From Actinomycetes bacterium (GTDB taxonomy: Bacteria > Actinomycetota > Acidimicrobiia > Acidimicrobiales > RAAP-2), in the NCBI GenBank assembly GCA_021779855.1, contig JAJXZW010000002.1, positions 1 to 64,000 of the forward strand: a DNA stretch of 64,000 nucleotides, written 5' to 3'. The translations under genes were made by a program, and so were the position numbers. The stretch's first letter is position 1, and each line of letters begins with the position of its first letter. The notes beneath the pieces were generated by a model. That model worked only from the letters and a program-made list of their open reading frames with translations, did no database searches and had not been told where the DNA came from. Below, one piece after another: positions 32,458 through 40,955 of this stretch.

Positions 32458-33040
32458 GCTCTCGCTCGAGCAGAAGCTCGAGGCCCTGCTCACCGTGGCC
32501 CTGGAGCCGATCTCGGCCGAGGAGCTGGCCGACGCCGTCGAGGCCGACGCGTCGGTGGTGATCGCGGTCCTGCGGACCCTGCGCGAGGAGTTCCACGCCG
32601 AGCGCCGGGGCTTCGAGCTGGCCGAGCTGGCCAGCGGCTGGGTGATGCAGTCCTCGCCGGAGGTAGCGGCCTGGGTCACGCGCTTCGCGAACCGCGACGT
32701 GAGCCACCGGCTGAGCTCGGCGGCCCTCGAGACCCTCGCCATCGTCGCCTACCGCCAGCCGGTCTCGCGCGCCCAGATCAGCGCGCTGCGCGGGGTGAAC
32801 GTGGACGGGGTCGTGCGACTGCTCGAGCAGCGCGGCTACATCGAGGAGCGCGGCCGTGCCCCGGCGCCGGGCCAGCCGATCCTCTACGGCACCACCGACC
32901 TCTTCTTGGACCGGCTGGGCCTCGCCTCGCTCGACGAGCTGCCGCCGATCGAGGAGTTCCTCACGCCGGTCGAGGAGGCCCGGGCGATCTCCGAGGAGAT
33001 GTCCGGCGAACTCGACGGAGCCGAGCCCGGGGCGCCCTAG
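32447..33040 (+). CDS. scpB: Segregation and condensation protein B
   Basis: LETLAIVAYRQPVSRAQISALRGVNVDGVVRLLEQRGYIEERGR; PILYGTTDLFLDRLGLASLDELP. Confidence 0.95.
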   Translation: MRDELSLEQKLEALLTVALEPISAEELADAVEADASVVIAVLRTLREEFHAERRGFELAELASGWVMQSSPEVAAWVTRFANRDVSHRLSSAALETLAIVAYRQPVSRAQISALRGVNVDGVVRLLEQRGYIEERGRAPAPGQPILYGTTDLFLDRLGLASLDELPPIEEFLTPVEEARAISEEMSGELDGAEPGAP

Positions 33041-33784
33041 GTGGAGGCGGGCGAGCGGTTGCAAAAGACGTTGGCTCGGGCCGGCTACGGGTCGCGGCGG
33101 ACCTGCGAGCTGCTGATCAGCGCGGGTCGGGTCACCGTCGACGGGCGCGTCGCGGTGCTCGGCAACCGCGTCGACCCCGAGGCCCGGGAGATCCGCGTCG
33201 ACGGGGTGATCGCCCCGACCTCCCAGAGCGCCGTCTACTACCTGGTCAACAAGCCCGCGGGGGTGGTGACCACGGCCTCGGACCCCCAGGGGCGCGCGAC
33301 CGTCCTCGACCTCGTGAACGCCCCGGTGCGGGTCTTCCCGGTGGGTCGGCTCGACATGAACACCGAGGGGCTCTTGCTCGTGACCAACGACGGGCGTCTC
33401 GCCCACCTGCTCACCCACCCGAGTTCCGGGGTGCCCAAGGAGTACCTCGCCCGCGTCGAGGGCGACCCCACCCCGGGCGACCTGCGGCGGCTGCGCGAGG
33501 GGGTCGAGCTCGACGACGGGGTGACCGCCCCGGCCCAGGTGAGTCGGGTGAGCGAGGGACTGATCCGCATCGTGATCCACGAGGGGCGCAACCGCCAGGT
33601 CCGGCGCATGTGCGCGGCCGTCGGCCACGAGGTGACCCGACTCGTGCGCACCCGCATCGGGCCCCTGAGCGACCCGACGCTCGCGCCCGGGGCCGCGCGC
33701 CCCCTCACGACCGCCGAGGTGCGCCGCCTGTACGAGGCCGTCGGGCGCAGCGACGGCGCCGCCTCCACTACCATTTCGCAATGA
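33041..33784 (+). CDS. rluB: Pseudouridine synthase (RluB-type)
   Basis: S4 domain; VFPVGRLDMNTEGLLLVTNDGRLAHLLTHPSS; IHEGRNRQVRRMCAAVGHEV. Confidence 0.92.
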   Translation: MEAGERLQKTLARAGYGSRRTCELLISAGRVTVDGRVAVLGNRVDPEAREIRVDGVIAPTSQSAVYYLVNKPAGVVTTASDPQGRATVLDLVNAPVRVFPVGRLDMNTEGLLLVTNDGRLAHLLTHPSSGVPKEYLARVEGDPTPGDLRRLREGVELDDGVTAPAQVSRVSEGLIRIVIHEGRNRQVRRMCAAVGHEVTRLVRTRIGPLSDPTLAPGAARPLTTAEVRRLYEAVGRSDGAASTTISQ

Positions 33785-34152
33785 CGACTCCGACGCTGCG
33801 GGCCCTGCGAGGCGCGACGACGTGCGGCGTGGACACGCCCCAGGCCATCACCGAGGCGACGCTCGAGTTGCTCGGCGAGATGATGGAACGCAACGGCGTC
33901 GACCACGACGACGTGGTGAGCGTTCTCTTCACGACGACCCCGGACCTTGTGGCGACGTTCCCGGCGACCGCGGCGCGCGAGATCGGCTTCGGGGACGTCC
34001 CCCTGCTGTGCGCCAGCGAGATCGCCGTGCCCGGCGCGATGGCGCGCTGCGTGCGCGTCCTGATGCACCTCTACACGACGCGCTCGCGCGCCGAGTTGCA
34101 CCACGTCTACCTGAGAAAGGCCGTCTCGCTTCGCGATGACCTCCCCAGCTGA
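33781..34152 (+). CDS. aroH: Chorismate mutase (AroH type)
   Basis: LRALRGATTCGVDTPQAITEATLELLGEMMERNGV...VLMHLYT. Leaderless -10 TACCAT inside the 3' end of rluB. Confidence 0.92.
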   Translation: MTTPTLRALRGATTCGVDTPQAITEATLELLGEMMERNGVDHDDVVSVLFTTTPDLVATFPATAAREIGFGDVPLLCASEIAVPGAMARCVRVLMHLYTTRSRAELHHVYLRKAVSLRDDLPS

Positions 34153-35203
34153 GCGCCGGGCCCACGTCGTCGGCCTCGGGCTCATCGGCGCCTCGGTGGC
34201 CCGGGCGCTGTCCGAGCACGGCTGGCGGGTCACCGGCGAGGACACCGACGCGGACGTCGTTGAACGGGCCCACGCGGCCGGGGTCGTCGCCGCGGGGACC
34301 CTCGACGAGGACGTGACGCTGTGCGTCGTGGCCACCCCGGCCGGCGCGGTGGCCGGGGTGGCCCGAACGGCGCTGGCCCGGGGATCGGATCGGCTCGTCG
34401 TCACCGACGTCGCCGGCGTGAAGGCCTCGATCGTCGCCGCCCTCGACGGTCCGCGCTTCATTGGCGGACATCCCATGGCCGGCTCGGAGAGGCGTGGCCT
34501 CGAGGGCGCGCGCGCCGACCTCTTCGCCGGGTGCACCTGGGTGCTCACCCCGACCGAGGCGACCGCTCCGGCGACCTACGGCTTCCTGCACGGGGTGTGG
34601 CGCGAGCTGGGGGCCAACGTGATCGCGGTGCCCGCCGCCGACCACGACCGGCTGGTCGCCGTGGCGAGTCACGTGCCCCACCTGCTCGCCGGCGCCCTGA
34701 TGAACGAGGCGGCCGACGCGGCCGAGCAGGACGCGGTCCTGCTGCAGCTGGCGGCCGGGGGGTTCCGCGACATGACCCGGGTGGCGGCCGGTGACCCGAG
34801 CATCTGGCCCGACGTGCTCTTCGAGAACCGCGCGGCGGTCAGCGCGTCGCTGGCCGCGCTCGAGGGCCGACTGGCCCGGCTGCGCCGGGCCCTGGAGTCG
34901 GGGGATCGCCCGACGCTCTCGGGCGACCTGCAGAGCGCCGCCGACGCCCGCCGTCGCCTGCCGGGACGGGCCCTGCACCCCGAGGAGCTCACCTACCTGC
35001 GCGTCGCGGTGAGCGATGAGCCCGGGGTGCTGGCCGCGGTGACCCGCACCGCCTCCGAGGCCCTCGTGAACATCTACGACATCGAGATCGCCCACGGGAT
35101 CGAGGGCACGGGCGGCACGCTGCTCCTCGCGGTGGAGGCCGCGCGGGCCGCGGAGTTCGCCGCCGCACTCTCGGCACGGGGCTTCGGGGTAGGACGGGAG
35201 TGA
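34136..35203 (+). CDS. tyrA: Prephenate dehydrogenase
   Basis: VVGLGLIGASVARALSEHGWRVTGED; HPMAGSERRGLEGARADLFAG; C-terminal ACT-like region. Confidence 0.9.
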   Translation: MTSPAERRAHVVGLGLIGASVARALSEHGWRVTGEDTDADVVERAHAAGVVAAGTLDEDVTLCVVATPAGAVAGVARTALARGSDRLVVTDVAGVKASIVAALDGPRFIGGHPMAGSERRGLEGARADLFAGCTWVLTPTEATAPATYGFLHGVWRELGANVIAVPAADHDRLVAVASHVPHLLAGALMNEAADAAEQDAVLLQLAAGGFRDMTRVAAGDPSIWPDVLFENRAAVSASLAALEGRLARLRRALESGDRPTLSGDLQSAADARRRLPGRALHPEELTYLRVAVSDEPGVLAAVTRTASEALVNIYDIEIAHGIEGTGGTLLLAVEAARAAEFAAALSARGFGVGRE

Positions 35204-36471
35204 CCGAGGTCGCGCCGCTGGCGCGGGTGCGCGGCTCGGTCCGGGTCCCCGGCGACAAGAGCTACTCCCACCGGGCCGTGCTCCTCGCGGCGCTCGCCGA
35301 GGGGGCGAGCACCCTGAGCGGGCTCTCGCCCGGGGCCGACGTCGCGGCGACCCTCGACGCCGTGGCCCGCCTCGGCGCCCGGGTGGAGGTCGACGAGGAC
35401 CGCCTGAGGGTGGGTGGCCCGCCGGGGGGCCTGCGCGCCAGCGCCGAGCCCCTCGAGTGCGCCAACTCGGGTACCACGATGCGACTGCTCTGCGGGGTGG
35501 TGGCCGGTGTCGCCGGGACCCACCGGCTGGTCGGCGACGCCTCCCTCTCGCGCCGCCCGATGGACCGGGTCGCGGCACCGCTGCGGCTGATGGGGGCGCG
35601 GGTGCGCGGGGAGGGGCCGACCCTGCACGCGCCCCTCCTCGTCGAGGGCGGGCCACTCACGGGCATCGACTACCGGGTCCCGGTGCCGAGCGCCCAGGTG
35701 AAGTCGGCCGTGCTGTTCGCCGGCCTCGGGGCGGCCGGACCGACGACCGTTGTGGAGGCGGTGCGCACCCGCACGACCACCGAGGACACGATGCGCGAGG
35801 CCGGCCTCACGCTCGGAGTGACCCCCGAGGGCGCCGGGCGGCGCGTCACGCTGAGCCCGGGGCGGCCGCACGCGCGGGGGTGGCGCGTCCCGGGCGACCC
35901 GTCCCAGGCCGCCTTCTTCGCGGTGCTCGGCGCCATCCACGAGGACGCCTCGCTCGAGGTGGTGAGCCTCGACGCCGCCCCCGAGCGGGTCGGCTTCGTG
36001 GAGGTCCTCGCCCGGATGGGCGCGCGCGTCGCCCTCCACGACCACGGGTCGTTCCACTCCCTCTCGGCCCTCTCCTCGGCGCTCGTCGCGACCGAGGTGC
36101 ACAGCCGGGAGATCCCCTCGGTGGACGAGGTGCCGATCCTCACCGTCGCGGCCTGCGCGGCCGATGGGGTGAGCGCCTTTCGCGCCATGGCCGAGCTGCG
36201 GGTCAAGGAGTCCGACCGCTTCGCCGGGTCGCTCGACCTGGCCCGTCGCCTCGGCGCGGCGGCCTGGGCCGACGGCGACGACTTCTTCGTCGAGGGGCTC
36301 GGCAGCGCGCGGCGCTTCGCGCCCTTCCACCTCGACGCGGGGCTCGACCACCGTATGGTCATGGCCGCGGCGGTCGCCGGCGCGGCCGGGCGCGGGTGCG
36401 TCATCGAGGGCGCCGAGACCGTCGCCACCAGTTACCCCCACTTCTTCCGCGACTTAGCATTGCTCGCGTGA
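35200..36471 (+). CDS. aroA: 3-phosphoshikimate 1-carboxyvinyltransferase
   Basis: VPGDKSYSHRAVLLAALAEG; ECANSGTTMRLLCG; RVKESDRFAG. Confidence 0.95.
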   Translation: MTEVAPLARVRGSVRVPGDKSYSHRAVLLAALAEGASTLSGLSPGADVAATLDAVARLGARVEVDEDRLRVGGPPGGLRASAEPLECANSGTTMRLLCGVVAGVAGTHRLVGDASLSRRPMDRVAAPLRLMGARVRGEGPTLHAPLLVEGGPLTGIDYRVPVPSAQVKSAVLFAGLGAAGPTTVVEAVRTRTTTEDTMREAGLTLGVTPEGAGRRVTLSPGRPHARGWRVPGDPSQAAFFAVLGAIHEDASLEVVSLDAAPERVGFVEVLARMGARVALHDHGSFHSLSALSSALVATEVHSREIPSVDEVPILTVAACAADGVSAFRAMAELRVKESDRFAGSLDLARRLGAAAWADGDDFFVEGLGSARRFAPFHLDAGLDHRMVMAAAVAGAAGRGCVIEGAETVATSYPHFFRDLALLA

Positions 36472-37094
36472 GCGACCGGGTCATCGCCATCGACGGACCG
36501 GCCGGGTCGGGGAAGTCCAGCGTCGCGCGGGCGCTGGCGAGCGCGCTCGGATGGTCGTTCCTCGACACGGGTGCGATGTACCGGGCCGTGACGGTGGCCG
36601 CCCTCGACCGGGGGGTGGAGCCGGCCGACGCGCCGGCCGTCGCGGCGCTCGCGCGCGCGGCGACCATCGAGACGCTCCCCCGGGTGGTGATCGACGGCCG
36701 CGACGTCGAGGACGAGATCCGCACCGCACGGGTCAACGAGGCCGTCTCGATCGTCGCGGCCAACCCCGAGGTCCGCGCCCAGATGGTGGAGCGCCAGCGG
36801 GCGTTCGCCGACCGCCAACCCCGGGGCACGGTGGTCGAGGGGCGCGACATCACCACGGTCGTCTTCCCGAACGCGACGGTGAAGGTCTTTCTCATCGCGT
36901 CGCTCGAGGAGCGGGCCCGACGTCGCGGCGAGGAGGGCGCGGCCTCGGTGGCGCGTCGTGACGAGGCCGACGTCTCGCGGGAGGCCTCGCCGCTGCGCCA
37001 GGCCCCCGACGCCCTCGTGCTAGACACGACGGGACGCTCCGTGGAGGAGGTCGTCGAGGAGATCCGCGCGTGGCTGAGTACGAGACCGCACTGA
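36468..37094 (+). CDS. cmk: Cytidylate kinase
   Basis: VIAIDGPAGSGKSSVARALASALGWSFLDTGAMYRAVT; VVEGRDITTVVFPNA. Confidence 0.96.
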   Translation: MSDRVIAIDGPAGSGKSSVARALASALGWSFLDTGAMYRAVTVAALDRGVEPADAPAVAALARAATIETLPRVVIDGRDVEDEIRTARVNEAVSIVAANPEVRAQMVERQRAFADRQPRGTVVEGRDITTVVFPNATVKVFLIASLEERARRRGEEGAASVARRDEADVSREASPLRQAPDALVLDTTGRSVEEVVEEIRAWLSTRPH

Positions 37095-37741
37095 GCCGGG
37101 GCTGGACCCCCGTCTACCGGTTCGCCCGCGCCCTGCTCGGGGGGCTCGCGCGACTGCTCTTCCGCCCTACGGTGATCGGCGCCGAGCACATCCCGGCGAC
37201 CGGCCCGGTGCTCATCGCGCCGATTCACCGCTCCAACGTCGACTTCGTCTTCACCATCTTCCTCTCGCGGCGCAAGGTGTACTTCATGGCCAAGGAGGGG
37301 ATCTTCAAGACGCGGTGGTTCTCGCTGGTGCTGCGCGACCTCGGCGCCTTCAAGGTCGAGCGCGGCTCGACCGACCGCGAGGCGATGCGCCTGTCCGAGC
37401 GGGCCCTGGGCGAGGGGCTGGCCCTCATCGTCTTCCCCGAGGGCACGCGCGGGGAGGGCTACCATGTCCAGCCTCTGCACGACGGGGCGATGTTCGTGGC
37501 CGCGCGCACCGGGGCCATGGTGGTGCCCGTGGGCATCGCCGGTTCGGACGAGGCGATGCCGGTGGGGGCCTGGCTGCCGCGCCCGTCGAAGGTGGTCGTG
37601 GTGGTGGGCGAGCCGATTCACCCGCCCGTGCCCGGTCCCGAGGGGCGCGTGAAGCGCTCGGAGGTGGCGGCCGCCTCCGAGGAGTTGCGACAACGGCTCG
37701 AGGACGTCTACCACCAGGCGTTGGAGCGTCGGGGCGCCTAG
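37070..37741 (+). CDS. plsC: 1-acyl-sn-glycerol-3-phosphate acyltransferase
   Basis: APIHRSNVDFVFTIF (HxxxxD-type motif); IVFPEGTRG. Confidence 0.88.
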   Translation: MAEYETALSRGWTPVYRFARALLGGLARLLFRPTVIGAEHIPATGPVLIAPIHRSNVDFVFTIFLSRRKVYFMAKEGIFKTRWFSLVLRDLGAFKVERGSTDREAMRLSERALGEGLALIVFPEGTRGEGYHVQPLHDGAMFVAARTGAMVVPVGIAGSDEAMPVGAWLPRPSKVVVVVGEPIHPPVPGPEGRVKRSEVAAASEELRQRLEDVYHQALERRGA

Positions 37742-38697
37742 TCGTCGACCACGGCGCGCGGCGCGTCGGTGAGCGCCGAGAGGACCGCGCTCGCCACGAC
37801 GCCGACCCACAGCAGGCCGACCGCGGCCAGGTGGGTGTCCTGCCAGGTGGCGGCGGCTCGGGTGAGGGCGCTGAGAGCGCCCATGCCCGCTACGACCGCG
37901 AAGAGGCCCACGGCGACCACGGCGCTGGCGCGCCAGTGGAGCGAGCCGCGCGCCCAGTGCGCGACGACGAAGGCCCCCAGCGCGACGGCCGCGAGTACGG
38001 CGAGGGACCGGTGGACGAGCTGCCAGTCGGCGAGTCCCGGCGCCCCGGCGGGACACAGGGGCCAGCCCGCGCACGCGCGCCCGGCGCCGTTCGCGACCAC
38101 GAGACTCCCGCCCACGACCGTCGCGAGGGTCGCGAGGAGGACGGCCCACCCGGAGCGCCCCAGGGCGCGCAGCGAGGCGCTCCGGCCCGGGCCCCAGAGC
38201 GCGACGGCGGCGCTGACGGTGGTGGCCCCGAGGAAGAGGAGCCCCACCACGAGGTGGACCGCCACGGTCCACGGCGCGTTCTTCGCGAGCACGGTGAGCG
38301 CGCCGAGCCCGGCCTGGACGACGACGAGGCCCACGGCGACCCCGGCCGGAGCGAGCACCGCGTGGCGACGCCGGGCGCGCCAGGCGGCGAGCGCCGTGGC
38401 CAGCGCGCACAGGGTCACGACCACGACGAGGTAGCGGTGGGACTGCTCGAGGAGGGCGTGGAACCGGTCGATCGGCCCGAGCCGGCCGTAGCAGAGGGGC
38501 CAGCTGGGACAGCCCATCCCGGAGTTCGTGACCCGCACGGTGCTGCCGAGCACGACGAGCGCGTAGGTCGCCACCGCCGTGACGAGCGCGAGGGCGAGGG
38601 CGGCGGTGCTCGCGCGGTCAGCGTCCTCGCGCGGCTGGGCGGCGGGGGCGGGTCGCAGGAGAGGCGACGGCGACGGCGACGGACCGGACTCGACCAC
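37738..38697 (-). CDS. ctaA: COX15/CtaA heme A synthase family
   Basis: VLGSTVRVTNSGMGCPSWPLCYG; HLVVGLLFLGATT; repeated TM; AAGGAGG upstream of GTG 38697. Confidence 0.9.
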   Translation of the reverse strand: MVESGPSPSPSPLLRPAPAAQPREDADRASTAALALALVTAVATYALVVLGSTVRVTNSGMGCPSWPLCYGRLGPIDRFHALLEQSHRYLVVVVTLCALATALAAWRARRRHAVLAPAGVAVGLVVVQAGLGALTVLAKNAPWTVAVHLVVGLLFLGATTVSAAVALWGPGRSASLRALGRSGWAVLLATLATVVGGSLVVANGAGRACAGWPLCPAGAPGLADWQLVHRSLAVLAAVALGAFVVAHWARGSLHWRASAVVAVGLFAVVAGMGALSALTRAAATWQDTHLAAVGLLWVGVVASAVLSALTDAPRAVVDD

Positions 38698-38800
38698 GGC
38701 GATGCCTCCTTGCACCCAACCGCCGGGGCCCACTTCGCCCGGCGAGTCGGCCGTCAGGCTAGCCCGGAGCGGGGACCGCTCCGGAATCGGCGCCGGGCGC

Positions 38801-39601
38801 TCAGCGCTCGCGCCACCAGGTGCCGAAGACGACCCGGGCGTAGCGGAAGCCGAAGAGCCAGTTCTTGCCCTTCTTCGTCGTGCCCGAGGCCCGTGGGTAC
38901 CAGACGGTCGGGACCTCGCTCGCCCGCCAGCCCCGCTTGAGGCAGGTGATCAGCAGCTCCGCCGTCTGGTACTGCTCTTGGACCAGACGGTCGACGACGT
39001 CGGCGAGCATCGTCACCCGCAGCCCCCGGTAGCCCGTGGAGGTGTCGGTGAGCTCCGCACCGGTCATCCGGTTCATGACGAAGGAGAAGAAGCGCACGCC
39101 GGTCTTTCGCACCACGTCGGTCGTCTTGTCGACCCCGAGCACCCGGCTCGCCACCACGAAGTCGGCCTCGTCATCCAGCAGGGGCTTCAGGATCTGGCCC
39201 ATCTCGGCCGGGTCGTTCTGGCCGTCGGCGTCGAGGGTGACGACGTACTTGACCCCGTGGTCGATGCAGTAGCGGTAGGTCACCTGCAGGGCCACCCCGT
39301 GGCCCAGGTTGACCGGGAACTCGATCACCCGGGCGGCCGGGAAGGTGCGGGCGATCTCGGCCGTGCGGTCCTCGCCGCCGTCGACGACCACGAGGACGGT
39401 GTAGGGCTGGCCGTCGATCGTCTCGGGCATCTTGGCCAGGACGTCGCCGATGTTGCCCTCCTCCTCGTAGGCGCACAGCGACGCCACGATGGACTCGGGG
39501 GTGAAGCCGGGGTAGTCGCCCTCGAAGCGCTCGAGGGCCTGGGTGATCGCGTACTCGCGCAGCCGCGCGAGCCGGCGCCTTTCCAGGTCGATCGTGGCCA
39601 T
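38801..39601 (-). CDS. Family 2 glycosyltransferase
   Basis: YTVLVVVDGGEDRTAEIARTFPAARVIEFPVNLGHGVALQVTYRYCIDHGVKYVVTLDADGQNDPAEM. Confidence 0.9.
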   Translation of the reverse strand: MATIDLERRRLARLREYAITQALERFEGDYPGFTPESIVASLCAYEEEGNIGDVLAKMPETIDGQPYTVLVVVDGGEDRTAEIARTFPAARVIEFPVNLGHGVALQVTYRYCIDHGVKYVVTLDADGQNDPAEMGQILKPLLDDEADFVVASRVLGVDKTTDVVRKTGVRFFSFVMNRMTGAELTDTSTGYRGLRVTMLADVVDRLVQEQYQTAELLITCLKRGWRASEVPTVWYPRASGTTKKGKNWLFGFRYARVVFGTWWRER

Positions 39602-39618
39602 GTCTCTCCTGTGGATCG

Positions 39619-39846
39619 CTAGAGGGAGTGGGCGCGCGCTACGACGCGCTCCACCATCGGCTCGACGTGCTCGAGCAGCTCGGTGGGGTGGTGCCGGTCG
39701 GGTCCCCGGACCTCCGCGGCGATCCGGGCATGGTCGGCCACCGAGATGGGATTGCCCACGTCGTGCCGGAGAGCCGTCACCACGACCTGCTCGTCGGGCA
39801 CGTCGCGCCCGGCGCGCGTCGAGGCGTCCGTTCGGGTGAAGGTCAC
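39619..39846 (-). CDS. Hypothetical small protein
   Basis: 75 aa; perfect leaderless promoter TAGTAT-TTTCCG-GTG. Confidence 0.55.
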   Translation of the reverse strand: MTFTRTDASTRAGRDVPDEQVVVTALRHDVGNPISVADHARIAAEVRGPDRHHPTELLEHVEPMVERVVARAHSL

Positions 39847-39878
39847 CGGAAAATACTATCCCGGTAGGGGTTTTGGCC

Positions 39879-40907
39879 CTAGGGGCCGGTGGCGAGGACC
39901 TCGGCCGCGCCGAAGTCGCGGTCCGACGGCTCCGACGGGTCCCCGTGGGCGCCCAGGGCCGCGTCGAGGACGCCACCGAGGGCGCGCAGCAGCTCGCGCA
40001 GCTCGGGCGGCGGGGGGAAGTACTCCTCCTCGAGGGTCGTCGAGCGGACCTCGATCCCCGCGCGCGGCGCGAGCCGAGCGAGCACCTCCTCCACGAGAGA
40101 CTCGGGCGCCGAGGCCCCGGCCGTCACGGCGACGACGCCGGAAAGGTCCTGGGGCAGCTCGTCGGCCCCGTTCACCCGCAGCACCGGGCCGGCGCACACC
40201 GTGGCCGCGACCTTCGCCAGAGCCACGGTGTTCGAGGAGTTGGCCGAGCCGATCACCACGACCGCGTCGGCGTCGACGGCCGCCTCGCGCAGCGCCGCCT
40301 GGCGGTTGGTGGTCGCGAAGCAGAGGTCGCTGCGCGACGGGGTCCAGACCTCGGGGAAGACCTCGGTGACCCGTTCGCGGACGTCGCGCCACTCATCGAG
40401 GCTGAGGGTGGTCTGGTTCAACAGGGCGACCGGCCCCTCGAGACCCCCGAGCGCGTCGACGTCGGCGGGCCGCTCAACCAGCCGCACCGCGGCGGGCGCC
40501 ACGGCCATCGTGCCGACGGCCTCCTCGTGGCCCTCGTGGCCGACGTAGAGCACGGTGTAGCCCTTGGACGCGCGGACCTTGAGCTCGTGGTGCACCTTGG
40601 TCACGAGGGGGCAGACCGCGTCGACGACCGTGCCGCCGCGGGCCCGGGCCCGCTCGACGACCTCGGGCGGCGAGCCGTGGGCGCTGAGCATGATCGGCGC
40701 ACCGGGGGGCGCGAGGGCCACGTCGTCGACGAAGACGACGCCCCGGCGCCGGAAGTGCTCGACCACCACGCGATTGTGGACGATCTCGTGGTAGCAGTAG
40801 ACGGGCGGCTCGAAGACCCGCGTCATCCAGTCGAGGGCCTTGATCGCCTTCTCGACCCCGGCGCAGAAGCCCCGGGGGGCCGCGAGCACGACCTTCTCGA
40901 CGTCCAC
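39879..40907 (-). CDS. ispH: 4-hydroxy-3-methylbut-2-enyl diphosphate reductase
   Basis: VVLAAPRGFCAGVEKAIKALD; IMLSAHGSPPEV; LNQTTLS; GSANSSNTVAL. Confidence 0.96.
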   Translation of the reverse strand: MDVEKVVLAAPRGFCAGVEKAIKALDWMTRVFEPPVYCYHEIVHNRVVVEHFRRRGVVFVDDVALAPPGAPIMLSAHGSPPEVVERARARGGTVVDAVCPLVTKVHHELKVRASKGYTVLYVGHEGHEEAVGTMAVAPAAVRLVERPADVDALGGLEGPVALLNQTTLSLDEWRDVRERVTEVFPEVWTPSRSDLCFATTNRQAALREAAVDADAVVVIGSANSSNTVALAKVAATVCAGPVLRVNGADELPQDLSGVVAVTAGASAPESLVEEVLARLAPRAGIEVRSTTLEEEYFPPPPELRELLRALGGVLDAALGAHGDPSEPSDRDFGAAEVLATGP

Positions 40908-40913
40908 GGGCCC

Positions 40914-40949
40914 AGCCTAGTTTCGGCCCCGGGAGTGGCTGCCTAGGCT
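40914..40949. promoter_or_regulatory. Divergent leaderless promoter pair ispH(-)/DUF512(+)
   Basis: TAGGCT (minus, 40914-40919) 6 nt from GTG 40907; TAGGCT (plus, 40944-40949) 6 nt from GTG 40956. Confidence 0.65.
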
Positions 40950-40955
40950 GGAGGG

